A DNA stretch of 64,000 nucleotides from MPNP01 sp965215545 (lineage in GTDB: Bacteria; Pseudomonadota; Alphaproteobacteria; Rhodobacterales; Rhodobacteraceae). Shown in pieces: positions 25,940-35,012 of this stretch (position 1 is the first letter of the stretch; the number at the start of each line of letters is the position of its first letter). The stretch spans positions 1 through 64,000 of the forward strand of contig OZ244066.1 of the NCBI GenBank assembly GCA_965215545.1. Reading direction: 5' to 3'. The translations under genes were made by a program, and so were the position numbers. Below the pieces are notes generated by a model. That model made no database searches, was not told the DNA's origin, and saw only the letters and a program-made list of their open reading frames with translations.

Positions 25940-26971
25940 ACCGACTGCATCGTCATCACTCTGCATTGCAACGGGTCATTGACGCTGGACAAGGCGTGCC
26001 ACCGCCCATCCCTGCAGCCTCTCTCGCAACCACAACGTGACTGATTTCATGGTCGGGCCAGATCCGAGGGTCGTGCTGGCAAGCCGGGCCTGTTCGTGCC
26101 ACATGGTCGGTCATACCGGATCCGCCAGGGATCCCCGGTCATTCCAGGACCTGTTGCTTGGCATCGGTGGTCAGGAAATCGATCATGTTGTCAGCGAACA
26201 TCAGGCAAGATTCGCAGTCGGGAACCTGGAGGCTGAGCAATGTCATGACCATGATCCGCCAAGCAATCGCCGCATTGATGTCGAGCGCCCGCTGCCGACG
26301 CTCGGCTGACCGGAACAGTGGAATTCGAAGTGGCTGCCGGCTTCAGCACATGGAATTGATCCTCAGCACCGCGAAAAATGACCGACCCGCGCGGCCGCAG
26401 CCCCAAGCCGTGCCGACGGCCACGGCGACCAACGGAAACCGTTCAACCGGATCCTTGACCGCCGGTCGTATCATCTCGGTGACATGGGCAACAAAGACCA
26501 TCACCGGACCCCGTCCTCAGGGTCGCAGGTGGTGGCGGGGTCATGCGACGGAAACAGGTTCTGCAACCGGCCCGGCACTTGTGCCCGCCCGATCAGGACC
26601 AACAGTTTGGGTCCCGCCGCGCCCAGCACGCGGTCAGGTGAGTCCGAAATCGGATTCCTGGCCTTGGAACAACGCCAGCCTGAGCGTTGTGTCTCGGTCT
26701 CCTGCCACCCTCAACACCCTTGTGCACCAGCAGCACGGCAGGATGGGTTGGGGCCTGTGATCATCGGGCGACAGAACCCTTGGCGATCATGACACAAACC
26801 ACGGCGGGACTGCAGACAGCCCGAGGGGTCCCAGTGCGTGAACGTTGCAGGGATCAACACCATCATGGCCCGGTGCGGGGCCAGATGAATATCCGACCAA
26901 CAGACTGCCGCCACTGGCGGGCCACAGTATGAGCCCCACATCTGAACCGGGCCCAATCCCAAGCCAGGCTT
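25940..26971. other. Gene-free stretch downstream of mreB
   Basis: About 1 kb without a supportable gene. Open frames exist (for example 26158-26760) but read as composition artefacts with no domain-like sequence or ribosome-binding site. Confidence 0.5.
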
Positions 26972-27001
26972 TTGACGGGCCCACCCATCGGATGCTATGC
27001 T
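26972..27001 (+). promoter_or_regulatory. Promoter of the coiled-coil gene at 27021
   Basis: TTGACG (26972-26977), 18-nt spacer, TATGCT (26996-27001), then GGAACC and an ATG at 27008. This is the same -10 plus 6 nt layout as at 11608 and 53827. Here the ATG at +1 opens only a 9-codon frame, and the real gene starts slightly further on. Confidence 0.5.
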
Positions 27002-27020
27002 GGAACCATGAGAGGTGATG

Positions 27021-27254
27021 GTGACATCCGAGGATAGACTGACCCGGCTGAAGGAACACATGAAAACGATGCAAGCCGAATACCGCACCGACATTGCCCG
27101 CCTGGCGGAGGACATGGCCAGGCGTGATGTGGAGGCGGCCAGGCGTGATGTGGAGGCGGCCAAGCGCGACAAGGACAACCTGCGCTGGCAGATCGGCCTG
27201 TGGGTTGCCGCCGTGGTGATCATCGGGGTCCTCATCCGCTGGCCGGCCAGCTGA
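27021..27254 (+). CDS. Small coiled-coil protein with C-terminal membrane anchor (family copy 2a)
   Basis: About 77 residues: MTSEDRLTRLKEHMKTMQ, the family block MQAEYRTDIARLAEDMA, a charged coiled coil and a final transmembrane segment GLWVAAVVIIGVLI ending in RWPAS. The heptad ARRDVEA occurs twice in tandem from an exact 21-bp duplication, lengthening the coiled coil without disturbing its register. Start candidates are GTG 27015, ATG 27018 and GTG 27021; AGAGG at 27011-27015 and the family N-terminus (MTSxD) favour 27021. It shares its C-terminal two-thirds with the gene at 54196. Confidence 0.62.
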   Translation: MTSEDRLTRLKEHMKTMQAEYRTDIARLAEDMARRDVEAARRDVEAAKRDKDNLRWQIGLWVAAVVIIGVLIRWPAS

Positions 27255-27345
27255 CTGCGGGGATGGATCGCTGCCCTGATATTCACGATCCGGCCAAGCG
27301 TGTCACCGTGACGAAGCAGCGTGGATGGCATGACTGTCGAACCTG

Positions 27346-27475
27346 ATGGCCAACCTTGAGGGCATCTGGACAGATCAAGCCAGGTTGTGCGAGGGCATGG
27401 CCCTGTACCGCGAAGATGCCGCCAAGCGTGACAAGGGCAACATCCAATGGACGACCGGCCTCGACCGGAGCCCGA
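27346..27475 (+). pseudogene. Decayed coiled-coil family copy (2b)
   Basis: MANLEGIWTDQARLCEGMAL, then YREDAAKRDKG, clearly matches LEGFRTDQAKLREDMALHRE of the gene at 53880. The membrane segment is absent and the frame runs on into unrelated sequence. It follows copy 2a by about 90 nt, mirroring the paired arrangement at 53880/54196 in the opposite order. Confidence 0.55.
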
Positions 27476-28343
27476 CGGGACCTGCCCGGCTGATGGCTAC
27501 GACCCGCCTCCCCATCACCTTGCGGAGCTGTGCCCCGCCCAAGGCAGATTCCGGTTGTCGCGGACGCCCCTTCTGCAGACACGGCCCCGGAATGGTGTCC
27601 GAGGCTTGTGACCGCCTGCATCAGAGAGATCGACCCTGGGCCAGACCAACTGATCGGAGCTTGGGGGCAGGTGCATCGAAAGCATCGCGCTGGGCCCCGA
27701 TGTGTCAGCCCGCATGATGGACGGTTGCGGTCCCGGATGGACCATGGCCCGGTCCAGTGCCAAGGTGCTCCATGAGATTCTCGTGTGGGTACCCATCGTA
27801 TCAACTGTCCTCGGAGGTCCTGCCAATCCAGAGTGGGTCGAACATCCAGCGCGGTCCGGTGATCCGGGCACATCTCTGGGTGGGTGAGGCGTGAAGCCCG
27901 ATCTGATGGTGTCTCGAATTTGCCAATGGGTGGGACTGGTGGACGTGCCCGCTGCCCCCGGACTCTGTGGAGTCCTGCCCGCTGGGCCGAATCCGGGCTC
28001 TGGTGGGAGCGACCCAGAGCAAACGGTTGCCGTCCGCGCCTGCAAAGCGGATGCCCTGCAGGAGACCCGACTGTCAGCCCTCGCCCGGGTCTTGTCAGCC
28101 CGGCCTGGCCATTCCGACCCTTATCTGCTGCCGGACCACGGCATGATCATCGTGGCCGGACCGGACACCCACCACCGGGCACGGGCCGAACGGGTCCGGC
28201 ATGCCGCACGGACGGCACCAGTGCCAACCACCAGCAGCGCGCCCATGGGGCTGGATACGCTCAATCGGCTTCAAGGGTTGAGGTCTGACAGGGACTGTCC
28301 ATGGAACTCCGCCATGTAAAAAAAAATGCCTCTTCATGAGAAC
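27476..28343. other. Gene-free stretch before the ABC operon
   Basis: No gene I can support. A local A-run (28318-28326) and falling G+C mark the approach to the transporter promoter. Confidence 0.5.
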
Positions 28344-28372
28344 TTTACTGGATTGCCACCGTTTTGTTACAT
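28344..28372 (+). promoter_or_regulatory. Possible promoter of the sugar-type ABC operon
   Basis: TTTACT (28344-28349), 17-nt spacer, TTACAT (28367-28372), in the most A+T-rich stretch of the neighbourhood and about 50 nt before the first gene. Both boxes deviate from consensus. Confidence 0.35.
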
Positions 28373-28423
28373 ACGGTTGTCATTCAATCCCGACTGCATT
28401 TTATCCATAGAGGAGATTCGATC

Positions 28424-29770
28424 ATGACGATCCTGCATCGATCCGTTGCTGCATTGACCCTGGTATGCATGGCAAGTGTCGCAACATCCGAAGAGATCAC
28501 CATTACGGTTTGGGCCGGCGGCTCGAATGATGCCGACAGCTATCGCTGGGAAGCCATCGAGATTGCCGCAGACCTTCTGGAGCGCGAAATGGCCATTCAG
28601 GGTGAGGACTTGAGCATCACCGTTGTCGGCAAGCGTGACTTTGGCAACTGGAGTGACTTCAAGCAGGCCGTGGCATTGGCGGCCGAGGCAGGCACGGCAC
28701 CCAACATTGTCGTGACATCGCATCTCGACATCGCGCCGTGGTCGGAAGCCGGTCACATCGTACCGGTCGAGGATTATCTGGATCTCGACAGCTGGCCACT
28801 CAATGACATCTATCCAAATCTGATGGAGATCGCGTCATTTGAAGGTGTGCAATGGGGTCTCCCGCAGGATGCAGAAAGCCGCCCGTTCTTCTTCTGGAAG
28901 GAGACCATGCGCGGCATCGGCTATTCCGATGATGAGATCGCTGCCCTGCCAGCCCGTGTCAAGGCGGGTGACTATACCCTTGTCAATGTTCTGGAAGACG
29001 CAAGGAAAGCTGTTGCAATGGGTCTTGTCAAGGAGGGGTACGGTTTCTACCCACGCGTGAGCAATGGTCCGGACTTTGCCCAGTTCTATCAATCCTTCGG
29101 CGGTGAACTCCAGGATGCTGCCACAGGCAAACTGGTCCTCGACAAGGCCGCAATGCAGGAGTTCTACCAATTCTTCGTTGATGCCGTCGATGCCGGTGTG
29201 ACACGCAAGAATCATATCGGAACCGACTGGGCCCAATGGTACAATGAGGTTGCCAACGGCAGGGCAGCAATCTGGCATGGCGGCACATGGCACTACGCCC
29301 GCTACACCGGCAAGGAAGGCAATGATGATTTCTTTGGGACAATCGAATTCACGCTCATCCCTGCCGGGAATGCCCGAGGGCGCGCCAACACGATCACCCA
29401 TCCTCTGGTGTATCTCGTCACTGAGCAGGGCGACGACCGGGCCGAGGAAATCGCTGCCCTGCTGATCAGCATTGCATCGGAACCCCGCCTCAACTCGATG
29501 CACGCCATCAAATCGGCGCATCTGGGTATCGCCTACCAACAATCCAGGGTGGAGCTCTACGCCAATGACCGCTGGGCTGCCGAAGCGACGGAACGCCTTC
29601 TCGGAACAGCCAATGCCCAGCCGAATCATCTGGGTTACGGGACATTCTCGGAAGCCATGTGGAAGGGCCTCGAGGCATCCTGGACCGGAGTCCAAACACC
29701 GGCCGAGGCCGTTGCGGCGCTCGAAGTCGAGTTGACGGCCAAACTTGGCGACGCTGTTCTCATCCGCTGA
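28424..29770 (+). CDS. ABC transporter periplasmic solute-binding protein, carbohydrate type
   Basis: Binds the substrate in the periplasm and delivers it to the two permeases encoded next. 448 residues. The N-terminal signal peptide (MTILHRSVAALTLVCMASVA) precedes ITITVWAGGSNDADSY, typical of family 1 solute-binding proteins (MalE/UgpB class). Aromatic residues in a substrate-side FFFWKE and WHGGTWHYA suggest sugar or polyol stacking. ATG 28424 has AGAGGAGA upstream. The last gene of the operon is a glycerophosphodiesterase, so a glycerophosphodiester or glycerol phosphate is a plausible substrate, though this is inference. Confidence 0.87.
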   Translation: MTILHRSVAALTLVCMASVATSEEITITVWAGGSNDADSYRWEAIEIAADLLEREMAIQGEDLSITVVGKRDFGNWSDFKQAVALAAEAGTAPNIVVTSHLDIAPWSEAGHIVPVEDYLDLDSWPLNDIYPNLMEIASFEGVQWGLPQDAESRPFFFWKETMRGIGYSDDEIAALPARVKAGDYTLVNVLEDARKAVAMGLVKEGYGFYPRVSNGPDFAQFYQSFGGELQDAATGKLVLDKAAMQEFYQFFVDAVDAGVTRKNHIGTDWAQWYNEVANGRAAIWHGGTWHYARYTGKEGNDDFFGTIEFTLIPAGNARGRANTITHPLVYLVTEQGDDRAEEIAALLISIASEPRLNSMHAIKSAHLGIAYQQSRVELYANDRWAAEATERLLGTANAQPNHLGYGTFSEAMWKGLEASWTGVQTPAEAVAALEVELTAKLGDAVLIR

Positions 29771-29789
29771 TTAGCAGGCCCTCATTCCA

Positions 29790-29817
29790 CCGGAGAGGCG
29801 ATCCGTCGCCTCTCCGG
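29790..29817 (+). other. Intercistronic hairpin after the binding-protein gene
   Basis: Perfect 12-bp stem CCGGAGAGGCGA/TCGCCTCTCCGG with a TCCG loop and no following T-run. Such hairpins commonly protect the abundant binding-protein mRNA from 3' decay and lower permease expression. Confidence 0.65.
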
Positions 29818-29828
29818 GAGTGCAAGCG

Positions 29829-31136
29829 ATGGCACCTGGCAAGGTCAATTGGCTCGGTCTGGCATTCCTGTGCCCGGCCATCATCACCGTCACGCTGTTC
29901 TTTCTTGCTCCGGTGGTCCTGACCGGTTTCTTTGCCTTCACCAACATGAGCACATCAACGGGTGTCCGGGGCGGCGAGTACGTTCTTGGTGCCTTGCAAC
30001 TCCGCGAACTGCAGACAACCAGCGTGGCACCCGATACCCTTGATCGGATCGAAAGCGCCGGCTACCATGTCGATGCAGCGGGGCTTGCTGCCCTTGCCGA
30101 AACCGTCGACAGGGCAACTGCCGACGAGCTTCGTACCCTGCATGAGGGCGATCGGTTCCAGTCCCGGCGGGACATGGAGCGGGCCCTGAAAGACCTGCGG
30201 GATCATGCCATCCGTTCCACCCGTGACCGCAAGGCGGCCGCCCAGCTGTTCAAACGCTCCCTTCTGAACGAACGATACCCAACGGAAGACATGTTTCGCG
30301 GAGCCCTTGTTGCTGGCGGCATCCCCCCTGAGGATCATGACACACTGACACGAATCGCCTACACGGGCTGGGGCTGGACCACGGAGAATTTCAAGCTGCT
30401 GGTCACGCTCCCTTCGATATGGCGTTATGCACTCAACACAGGCATCTATGTCGGGTTCACCCTGGTCTTCAGTGTCGGTTTCGGTCTCTTCCTCGCCATC
30501 ACGACATTCTACCTGCCGCCCGCCCTGGCCACGACATTTCGTTCCATCTGGTTCCTGCCGCGCATCCTGCCTCCTGTCCTCTATGTCCTGATGTGGCGCT
30601 GGTTCACCTGGGATACGGGTTTTCTGTCAACCCTGACCCAGTGGTTCGGCATGGACTCGAAAAACTGGATGCTTGATACCTCCTACCATGCCTGGGTGGC
30701 CGTGGTCCTGATCAACGGTTTTGTCGGCACCTCACTGGCCATGATCATCTTTGCCTCGGCAATCCGGGCAATCCCGACAACCATGCTCTACGCCGCCGAA
30801 GTCGACGGGGCCAGCCGCTGGCAGCAGGTTCGCTTCATCATTCTCCCGCAACTGCGCTGGCCGATCCTCTTCATCACGTCCTATCAAACGCTCTCATTGC
30901 TCACTTCATTCGAATACATCCTGCTCTCCACCGATGGCGGGCCCGGTCGGGCAACGGAAGTCTGGGCCCTGGCGGCGTTTCACACGGCCCTCAACAATTA
31001 TGGCGGCAATCTCGAATACGGCCTCGGCGCCGCATTCGCCCTGGTGCTCGTGGTCATCGGGATTCTGGCCAGCCTGCTGTACTTCCGGCTGTTCGATTTC
31101 CGGAACCTGATCACCAAACCATTGATCGAGAGGTAA
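29829..31136 (+). CDS. ABC transporter permease, MalF/UgpA-like
   Basis: One of two inner-membrane subunits. About 435 residues from ATG 29829 (GTG 29820 also possible). The first transmembrane helix is FLCPAIITVTLFFLAPVVLT. A long charged helical insertion (about 50-180) between helices 1 and 2 follows, reminiscent of the MalF P2 loop but different in sequence. Five further helices come next, with the EAA-type loop AAEVDGASRWQQVRFIILPQ, the contact site for the ATPase. The insertion makes it longer than UgpA (about 295). Confidence 0.88.
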   Translation: MAPGKVNWLGLAFLCPAIITVTLFFLAPVVLTGFFAFTNMSTSTGVRGGEYVLGALQLRELQTTSVAPDTLDRIESAGYHVDAAGLAALAETVDRATADELRTLHEGDRFQSRRDMERALKDLRDHAIRSTRDRKAAAQLFKRSLLNERYPTEDMFRGALVAGGIPPEDHDTLTRIAYTGWGWTTENFKLLVTLPSIWRYALNTGIYVGFTLVFSVGFGLFLAITTFYLPPALATTFRSIWFLPRILPPVLYVLMWRWFTWDTGFLSTLTQWFGMDSKNWMLDTSYHAWVAVVLINGFVGTSLAMIIFASAIRAIPTTMLYAAEVDGASRWQQVRFIILPQLRWPILFITSYQTLSLLTSFEYILLSTDGGPGRATEVWALAAFHTALNNYGGNLEYGLGAAFALVLVVIGILASLLYFRLFDFRNLITKPLIER

Positions 31137-31141
31137 GGGGG

Positions 31142-31969
31142 ATGGGGCAGCAGCACCGCTATTGGCCGATCCTGGTGATCCTTGGCACCCTGTCATTGCC
31201 CTTGGTGATCATGTGCGTCTATGTCGCAGTCGATGCATTCACCAACACCCGACCGGGGTCGCTGATTCCAAACGAGTTGACGATTCAGCATTTTCGTTTC
31301 CTCTGGGAGACAATCGACAGTGGCCGATCCAATGCCTGGGTTGCGGCGCTGAACACGTTTGTCTTTGCCGCGAGCACCGCACTGCTGATCACGGCGGTCT
31401 CACTGACGGCGGCCTATGCATTGTCACGGCTCAATTTTCCGGCACGGGGCTTTTTTCTTGCCGGACTCATCCTCCTGCATGCCTTTCCGACCATCACCCT
31501 GATCATCGCCATCTTCCTGATCCTGCAATTGCTGGGTCTCTACAATTCCTTGATCGGTGTCATCATGGTCAAGATGGCACTGGAACTGCCATTTGGCGTC
31601 TGGATCATGAAGGGATTCTATGACACCGTGCCCTGGGAAATCGAGATGGCGGGGGTCCAGGATGGCGCAAGCCGATTCCATGTGTGGTGGAAACTCGTTT
31701 TGCCACAGGTCCAGCCCGGTCTCATGGCACTCCTGCTTTTTTCCTTCCTGTCCGGCTGGTCGGAATATGTCCTGCCACTGGTTCTGGCACCCGGGTCTGA
31801 CACCCAGATGCTCTCCACCTACCTTGATGCCCTGATTTCGGATGACACCAAGACGGATTTCAATCTGTTCAAGGCTGTCGGGCTATTCTATGCCGCGCCG
31901 GTCCTGGTGATCTATCTCTTCTTCCAGAAGCATCTCATGAACATCTACGGCGGGGGAACAAAGGGCTGA
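31142..31969 (+). CDS. ABC transporter permease, MalG/UgpE-like
   Basis: Second inner-membrane subunit, 275 residues, six transmembrane helices. The EAA loop is EMAGVQDGASRFHVWWKLVL near 180-199. Length and order (binding protein, MalF-like, MalG-like, ATPase) match carbohydrate uptake class 1 systems. It starts 5 nt after the first permease, and its stop overlaps the ATPase start (TGATG). Confidence 0.9.
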   Translation: MGQQHRYWPILVILGTLSLPLVIMCVYVAVDAFTNTRPGSLIPNELTIQHFRFLWETIDSGRSNAWVAALNTFVFAASTALLITAVSLTAAYALSRLNFPARGFFLAGLILLHAFPTITLIIAIFLILQLLGLYNSLIGVIMVKMALELPFGVWIMKGFYDTVPWEIEMAGVQDGASRFHVWWKLVLPQVQPGLMALLLFSFLSGWSEYVLPLVLAPGSDTQMLSTYLDALISDDTKTDFNLFKAVGLFYAAPVLVIYLFFQKHLMNIYGGGTKG

Positions 31970-32970
31970 TGCGACTTGAATTGCGGAACTTCACGAAATG
32001 CTTCGGCGATGTCACGGTGATCGAGAACATGACCCTGACCATCGACAGTGGCCAGCTTCTTGCCCTCCTCGGCCCGTCGGGGTGTGGAAAGTCGACAACC
32101 CTCTTTGCCATCTGCGGCCTGCACAGGCTGGATCAAGGCCAACTGCTCTTTGGCGATCAGGATGTCACCGATCTCTCATCGCAGAAACGCAATGTTGGTG
32201 TCGTCTTCCAGAACTATGCCCTCTACCCGCATATGTCCGTCTACGAGAACATTGCCTTTCCCCTGAAAGTCCAGAAAACCCCCCGAACGGAACTTGACAG
32301 CAGGGTCCGGCAATTCGCCGCCCTGGTCCGGATCGAAACCCTTCTGGACCGTCGACCCGGCCAGCTTTCCGGTGGACAACAGCAGAGAGTGGCTCTGGCC
32401 CGCGCCCTGGTCCGCCAACCGGACTTTCTGCTGCTTGATGAACCTCTGGCCAATCTCGATGCCAACTTGCGACTGGAAATGCGCTCGGAAATTCGTCGTC
32501 TGCAGCAGGAAACCGGCCTCACAGCCGTCCTCGTCACTCACGATCAGGTTGAAGCCATGTCGATGTGCGATCAGATTGCCATCATGAATCATGGAACAAT
32601 CGTTCAGTATGACCGTCCCAACGCCATGTATCTTCGACCGGTCAACAAATTCGTGGCTGGGTTTCTGGGCAATCCACCCATCGCGTTCGTTCCACGCTCG
32701 GCCCTGCCGGACACCCTCGGTGGCCCGGGTGTCGAGATTGGCATTCGACCCGAACATTTCGGACCGCAATTTGGCACGGGTCTCAAGGGGCAGGTGACAT
32801 TTGTCGAGACCCATGGACGGGAAGAATTGCTCGACATCGCCTTGCCGGGGGGTGCAATCCTGCGCTCGATTCAACCGGCGTCAACGGGCCTCACCGTTGG
32901 CACCGAGATCGACTGGGGTCTCGATCATGACCGTCTCCTGCATTTTGACAACACCGGAACCCGTCTGTGA
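31969..32970 (+). CDS. ABC transporter ATPase, MalK/UgpC-like
   Basis: Energises the transporter from the cytoplasmic face. 333 residues. Walker A GPSGCGKST at about 36-44, Q-loop VFQNYALYPHM, signature LSGGQQQRVALARAL, Walker B FLLLDEPLANLD and switch HDQ. The C-terminal part (about 235-333) carries an OB-type regulatory domain (IGIRPEHF, VTFVETHGREELL), as in MalK/UgpC. Its stop overlaps the GTG of the glycerophosphodiesterase. Confidence 0.93.
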   Translation: MRLELRNFTKCFGDVTVIENMTLTIDSGQLLALLGPSGCGKSTTLFAICGLHRLDQGQLLFGDQDVTDLSSQKRNVGVVFQNYALYPHMSVYENIAFPLKVQKTPRTELDSRVRQFAALVRIETLLDRRPGQLSGGQQQRVALARALVRQPDFLLLDEPLANLDANLRLEMRSEIRRLQQETGLTAVLVTHDQVEAMSMCDQIAIMNHGTIVQYDRPNAMYLRPVNKFVAGFLGNPPIAFVPRSALPDTLGGPGVEIGIRPEHFGPQFGTGLKGQVTFVETHGREELLDIALPGGAILRSIQPASTGLTVGTEIDWGLDHDRLLHFDNTGTRL

Positions 32971-34373
32971 CGGATTGGAAAAATCCACAGCGGCCCCATG
33001 CCATCGCGCATCGTGGGGCCAGTGCCTACGCCCCCGAATCCAGTCTGGAGGCCTATCGCACAGCGACCCGGCTTGGCGCGGATTTCTGGGAAGTCGACAT
33101 CCGCCTGTCATCGTGCCGAACCCTTGTCTGTGCCCATGACTCCCATCTTGCCGACGGGACCGCTCTTGCCGATCAGACAGCCGAAGCACTGGAAACACAC
33201 CATGGCGTCGTGCCCCTTGCCAAGGTGCTGGCACTTGCCAAAGTGTCCAACGCCGGCATTTACGCCGACATCAAGGACCTCGGGGCTCTCCTGCCGACTC
33301 TCGATGCCCTTCAATCGGCACCCATCGAGCGGGCTGTCCTCGGCTCTTTCGATCCCGAAGTCTCCCGCCGATTGCGCGAAAGAACCTGCCCCTACCTTCA
33401 TGCCGTGCTTGTGCCCCCCGAAACCAATCCGTTTGATTGCGCGCAAGGTGCCGACATCATTCATCTCTGCTGGGAACGGATGGACCGCCCCCAGGATGCC
33501 CTTGATGCGGACGTCCTGGCCGAGGCTGCACGCCGCGGGCAACGGATCGTGCTCTGGCATGAAGAGGATCATGTCCGCATGCGGGCAATCCGCCATTTGC
33601 CGGTCTTCGGGATCTGCTCGGACCGCCCTGAACTCGTCCACCCCTTTCAAGCGCCAGCCGGATGGCCGGTTAGCATTGTCTGTCACCGCGGAGCGACCGA
33701 GTTTGCCCCGGAAAACACCCTCACCGCCATCCATTGCGCCTTCGCGGCCGGCTTTCCCTGCGTCGAAATCGATGTGCATGGCTCCCGCGATGGCAACCTT
33801 GTCGTGATCCACGATCCCGTGCTGGACCGAACCACCAGCGGCACGGGTGCGGTCAGCTGGCAGACCACCAATGACCTTGCCCGGCTGGATGCCGGCAGCT
33901 GGATGAATCCACATTTCCATGACCAGGGCGTGCCGGATCTCCGGTCAGTGCTTGACCTGGCCCACCGCCACGACGGCACCCTCTATATCGAGCTGAAATC
34001 TGGCAATCCCGAAACTCTGCTCAAGGACGTCATTGCATCGGACATGCTGACCCATTGCTTTTTCTGGTCTTTTGACCTTGCCGCCCTGCAAACCATTCGA
34101 GATCTCTCGCCTGCCGCCCGCATCATGGTCCGCCGCCAGGATCATCGGTCGCTTGGTGCTGCCATGACACTGTCTCCCGAGATCATCGAGTATGCCCCGA
34201 ACGACGACTGGCACGAATTCGACGCGTGCCGGTCCTGTGGCGTGCGGGTCATGATTGCCTATATGGGGCAGGATCCCACGGTCTTCGACCGCATCATCAA
34301 GGCACAGCCGGATCTCATCAATCTGCACCACCCCTTCGCATTCCGTGATCATCTGCACCAACAGCACCCATGA
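32967..34373 (+). CDS. Glycerophosphodiester phosphodiesterase with two tandem GDPD domains
   Basis: Hydrolyses glycerophosphodiesters to glycerol-3-phosphate and an alcohol. At 468 residues it is about twice a normal GDPD (about 250). Domain 1 (about 10-225) has AHRGAS with His15, WEVDIR and CAHDSHLADGT. Domain 2 (about 235-468) has CHRGAT with His240, PENTL, VEIDVHGSRDGNLVVIHD and YIELKSGN. Domain 2 looks fully catalytic; domain 1 keeps the His and Glu-x-Asp but is more diverged. GTG start overlaps the ATPase stop, so the enzyme belongs to the transport operon, like UgpQ in the ugp system. Confidence 0.9.
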   Translation: MTDWKNPQRPHAIAHRGASAYAPESSLEAYRTATRLGADFWEVDIRLSSCRTLVCAHDSHLADGTALADQTAEALETHHGVVPLAKVLALAKVSNAGIYADIKDLGALLPTLDALQSAPIERAVLGSFDPEVSRRLRERTCPYLHAVLVPPETNPFDCAQGADIIHLCWERMDRPQDALDADVLAEAARRGQRIVLWHEEDHVRMRAIRHLPVFGICSDRPELVHPFQAPAGWPVSIVCHRGATEFAPENTLTAIHCAFAAGFPCVEIDVHGSRDGNLVVIHDPVLDRTTSGTGAVSWQTTNDLARLDAGSWMNPHFHDQGVPDLRSVLDLAHRHDGTLYIELKSGNPETLLKDVIASDMLTHCFFWSFDLAALQTIRDLSPAARIMVRRQDHRSLGAAMTLSPEIIEYAPNDDWHEFDACRSCGVRVMIAYMGQDPTVFDRIIKAQPDLINLHHPFAFRDHLHQQHP

Positions 34374-35012
34374 CGGGAGGGGGTCCGGCGAGGACCCTGT
34401 GGATCGGACAAGATCGGCGCCGCGCTGCGTGGCCGCCGGATGGCCTTTCGTGGCCCTGGACCAGGGCCTCGGCGGAGGACCGGTCGCCCGGCATCGTGCG
34501 GAGCCGGTCATTGCGCGCGCCCTGGACGGTCTGTAATTGCGCGTCGGCAGTCCTGCCCTTTCCATCAACACTTCGGACGGTCCATGATCTTGGCATCGCT
34601 GACCACCTGTGCCAGGTCGGGATTTGACCGCCGACCGGAAGCAGGTTTCCGATGGCACCGGCGCTTGCGGAGGACGGGGATCATCACCCGGTCCACGGGC
34701 GTTGCTGCGGGCACAATGCTCCTGGCCGATGAGGAGATCGGTTTCCTGTCCCGCCTGGGTTTGTTATTCTCCCACTGCCATTGAGCATCCTGTTCCGGAT
34801 GGAGCCGTTCTGGGGCAGGGGGAAGTCACTGATCTTGCCGGCGTCAATCGGGCCCATCCCGGGTTCGGCCAGGGTACGGTCCTGGTTGGCATCACGGTGC
34901 CCGGTGACCGAGACCGTGACCCCCGCCTGACCCGTGCACAACCGGAGCGGTTCGATCGGCGCGGACAGATCCCGCTGCGACCGTGGCCAGAATGGAACGG
35001 GGAGAGGTTTGC
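34374..35012. other. Gene-free stretch
   Basis: About 640 nt without a supportable gene between the glycerophosphodiesterase and the next coding region. The final 20 nt hold the GGGGAGAGG ribosome-binding site of the following gene. Confidence 0.5.

Noticed and set aside
26158..26760. 200-residue plus-strand frame
   Set aside because: Basic, Arg/Ser/Pro-rich composition, no ribosome-binding site, no domain-like sequence.
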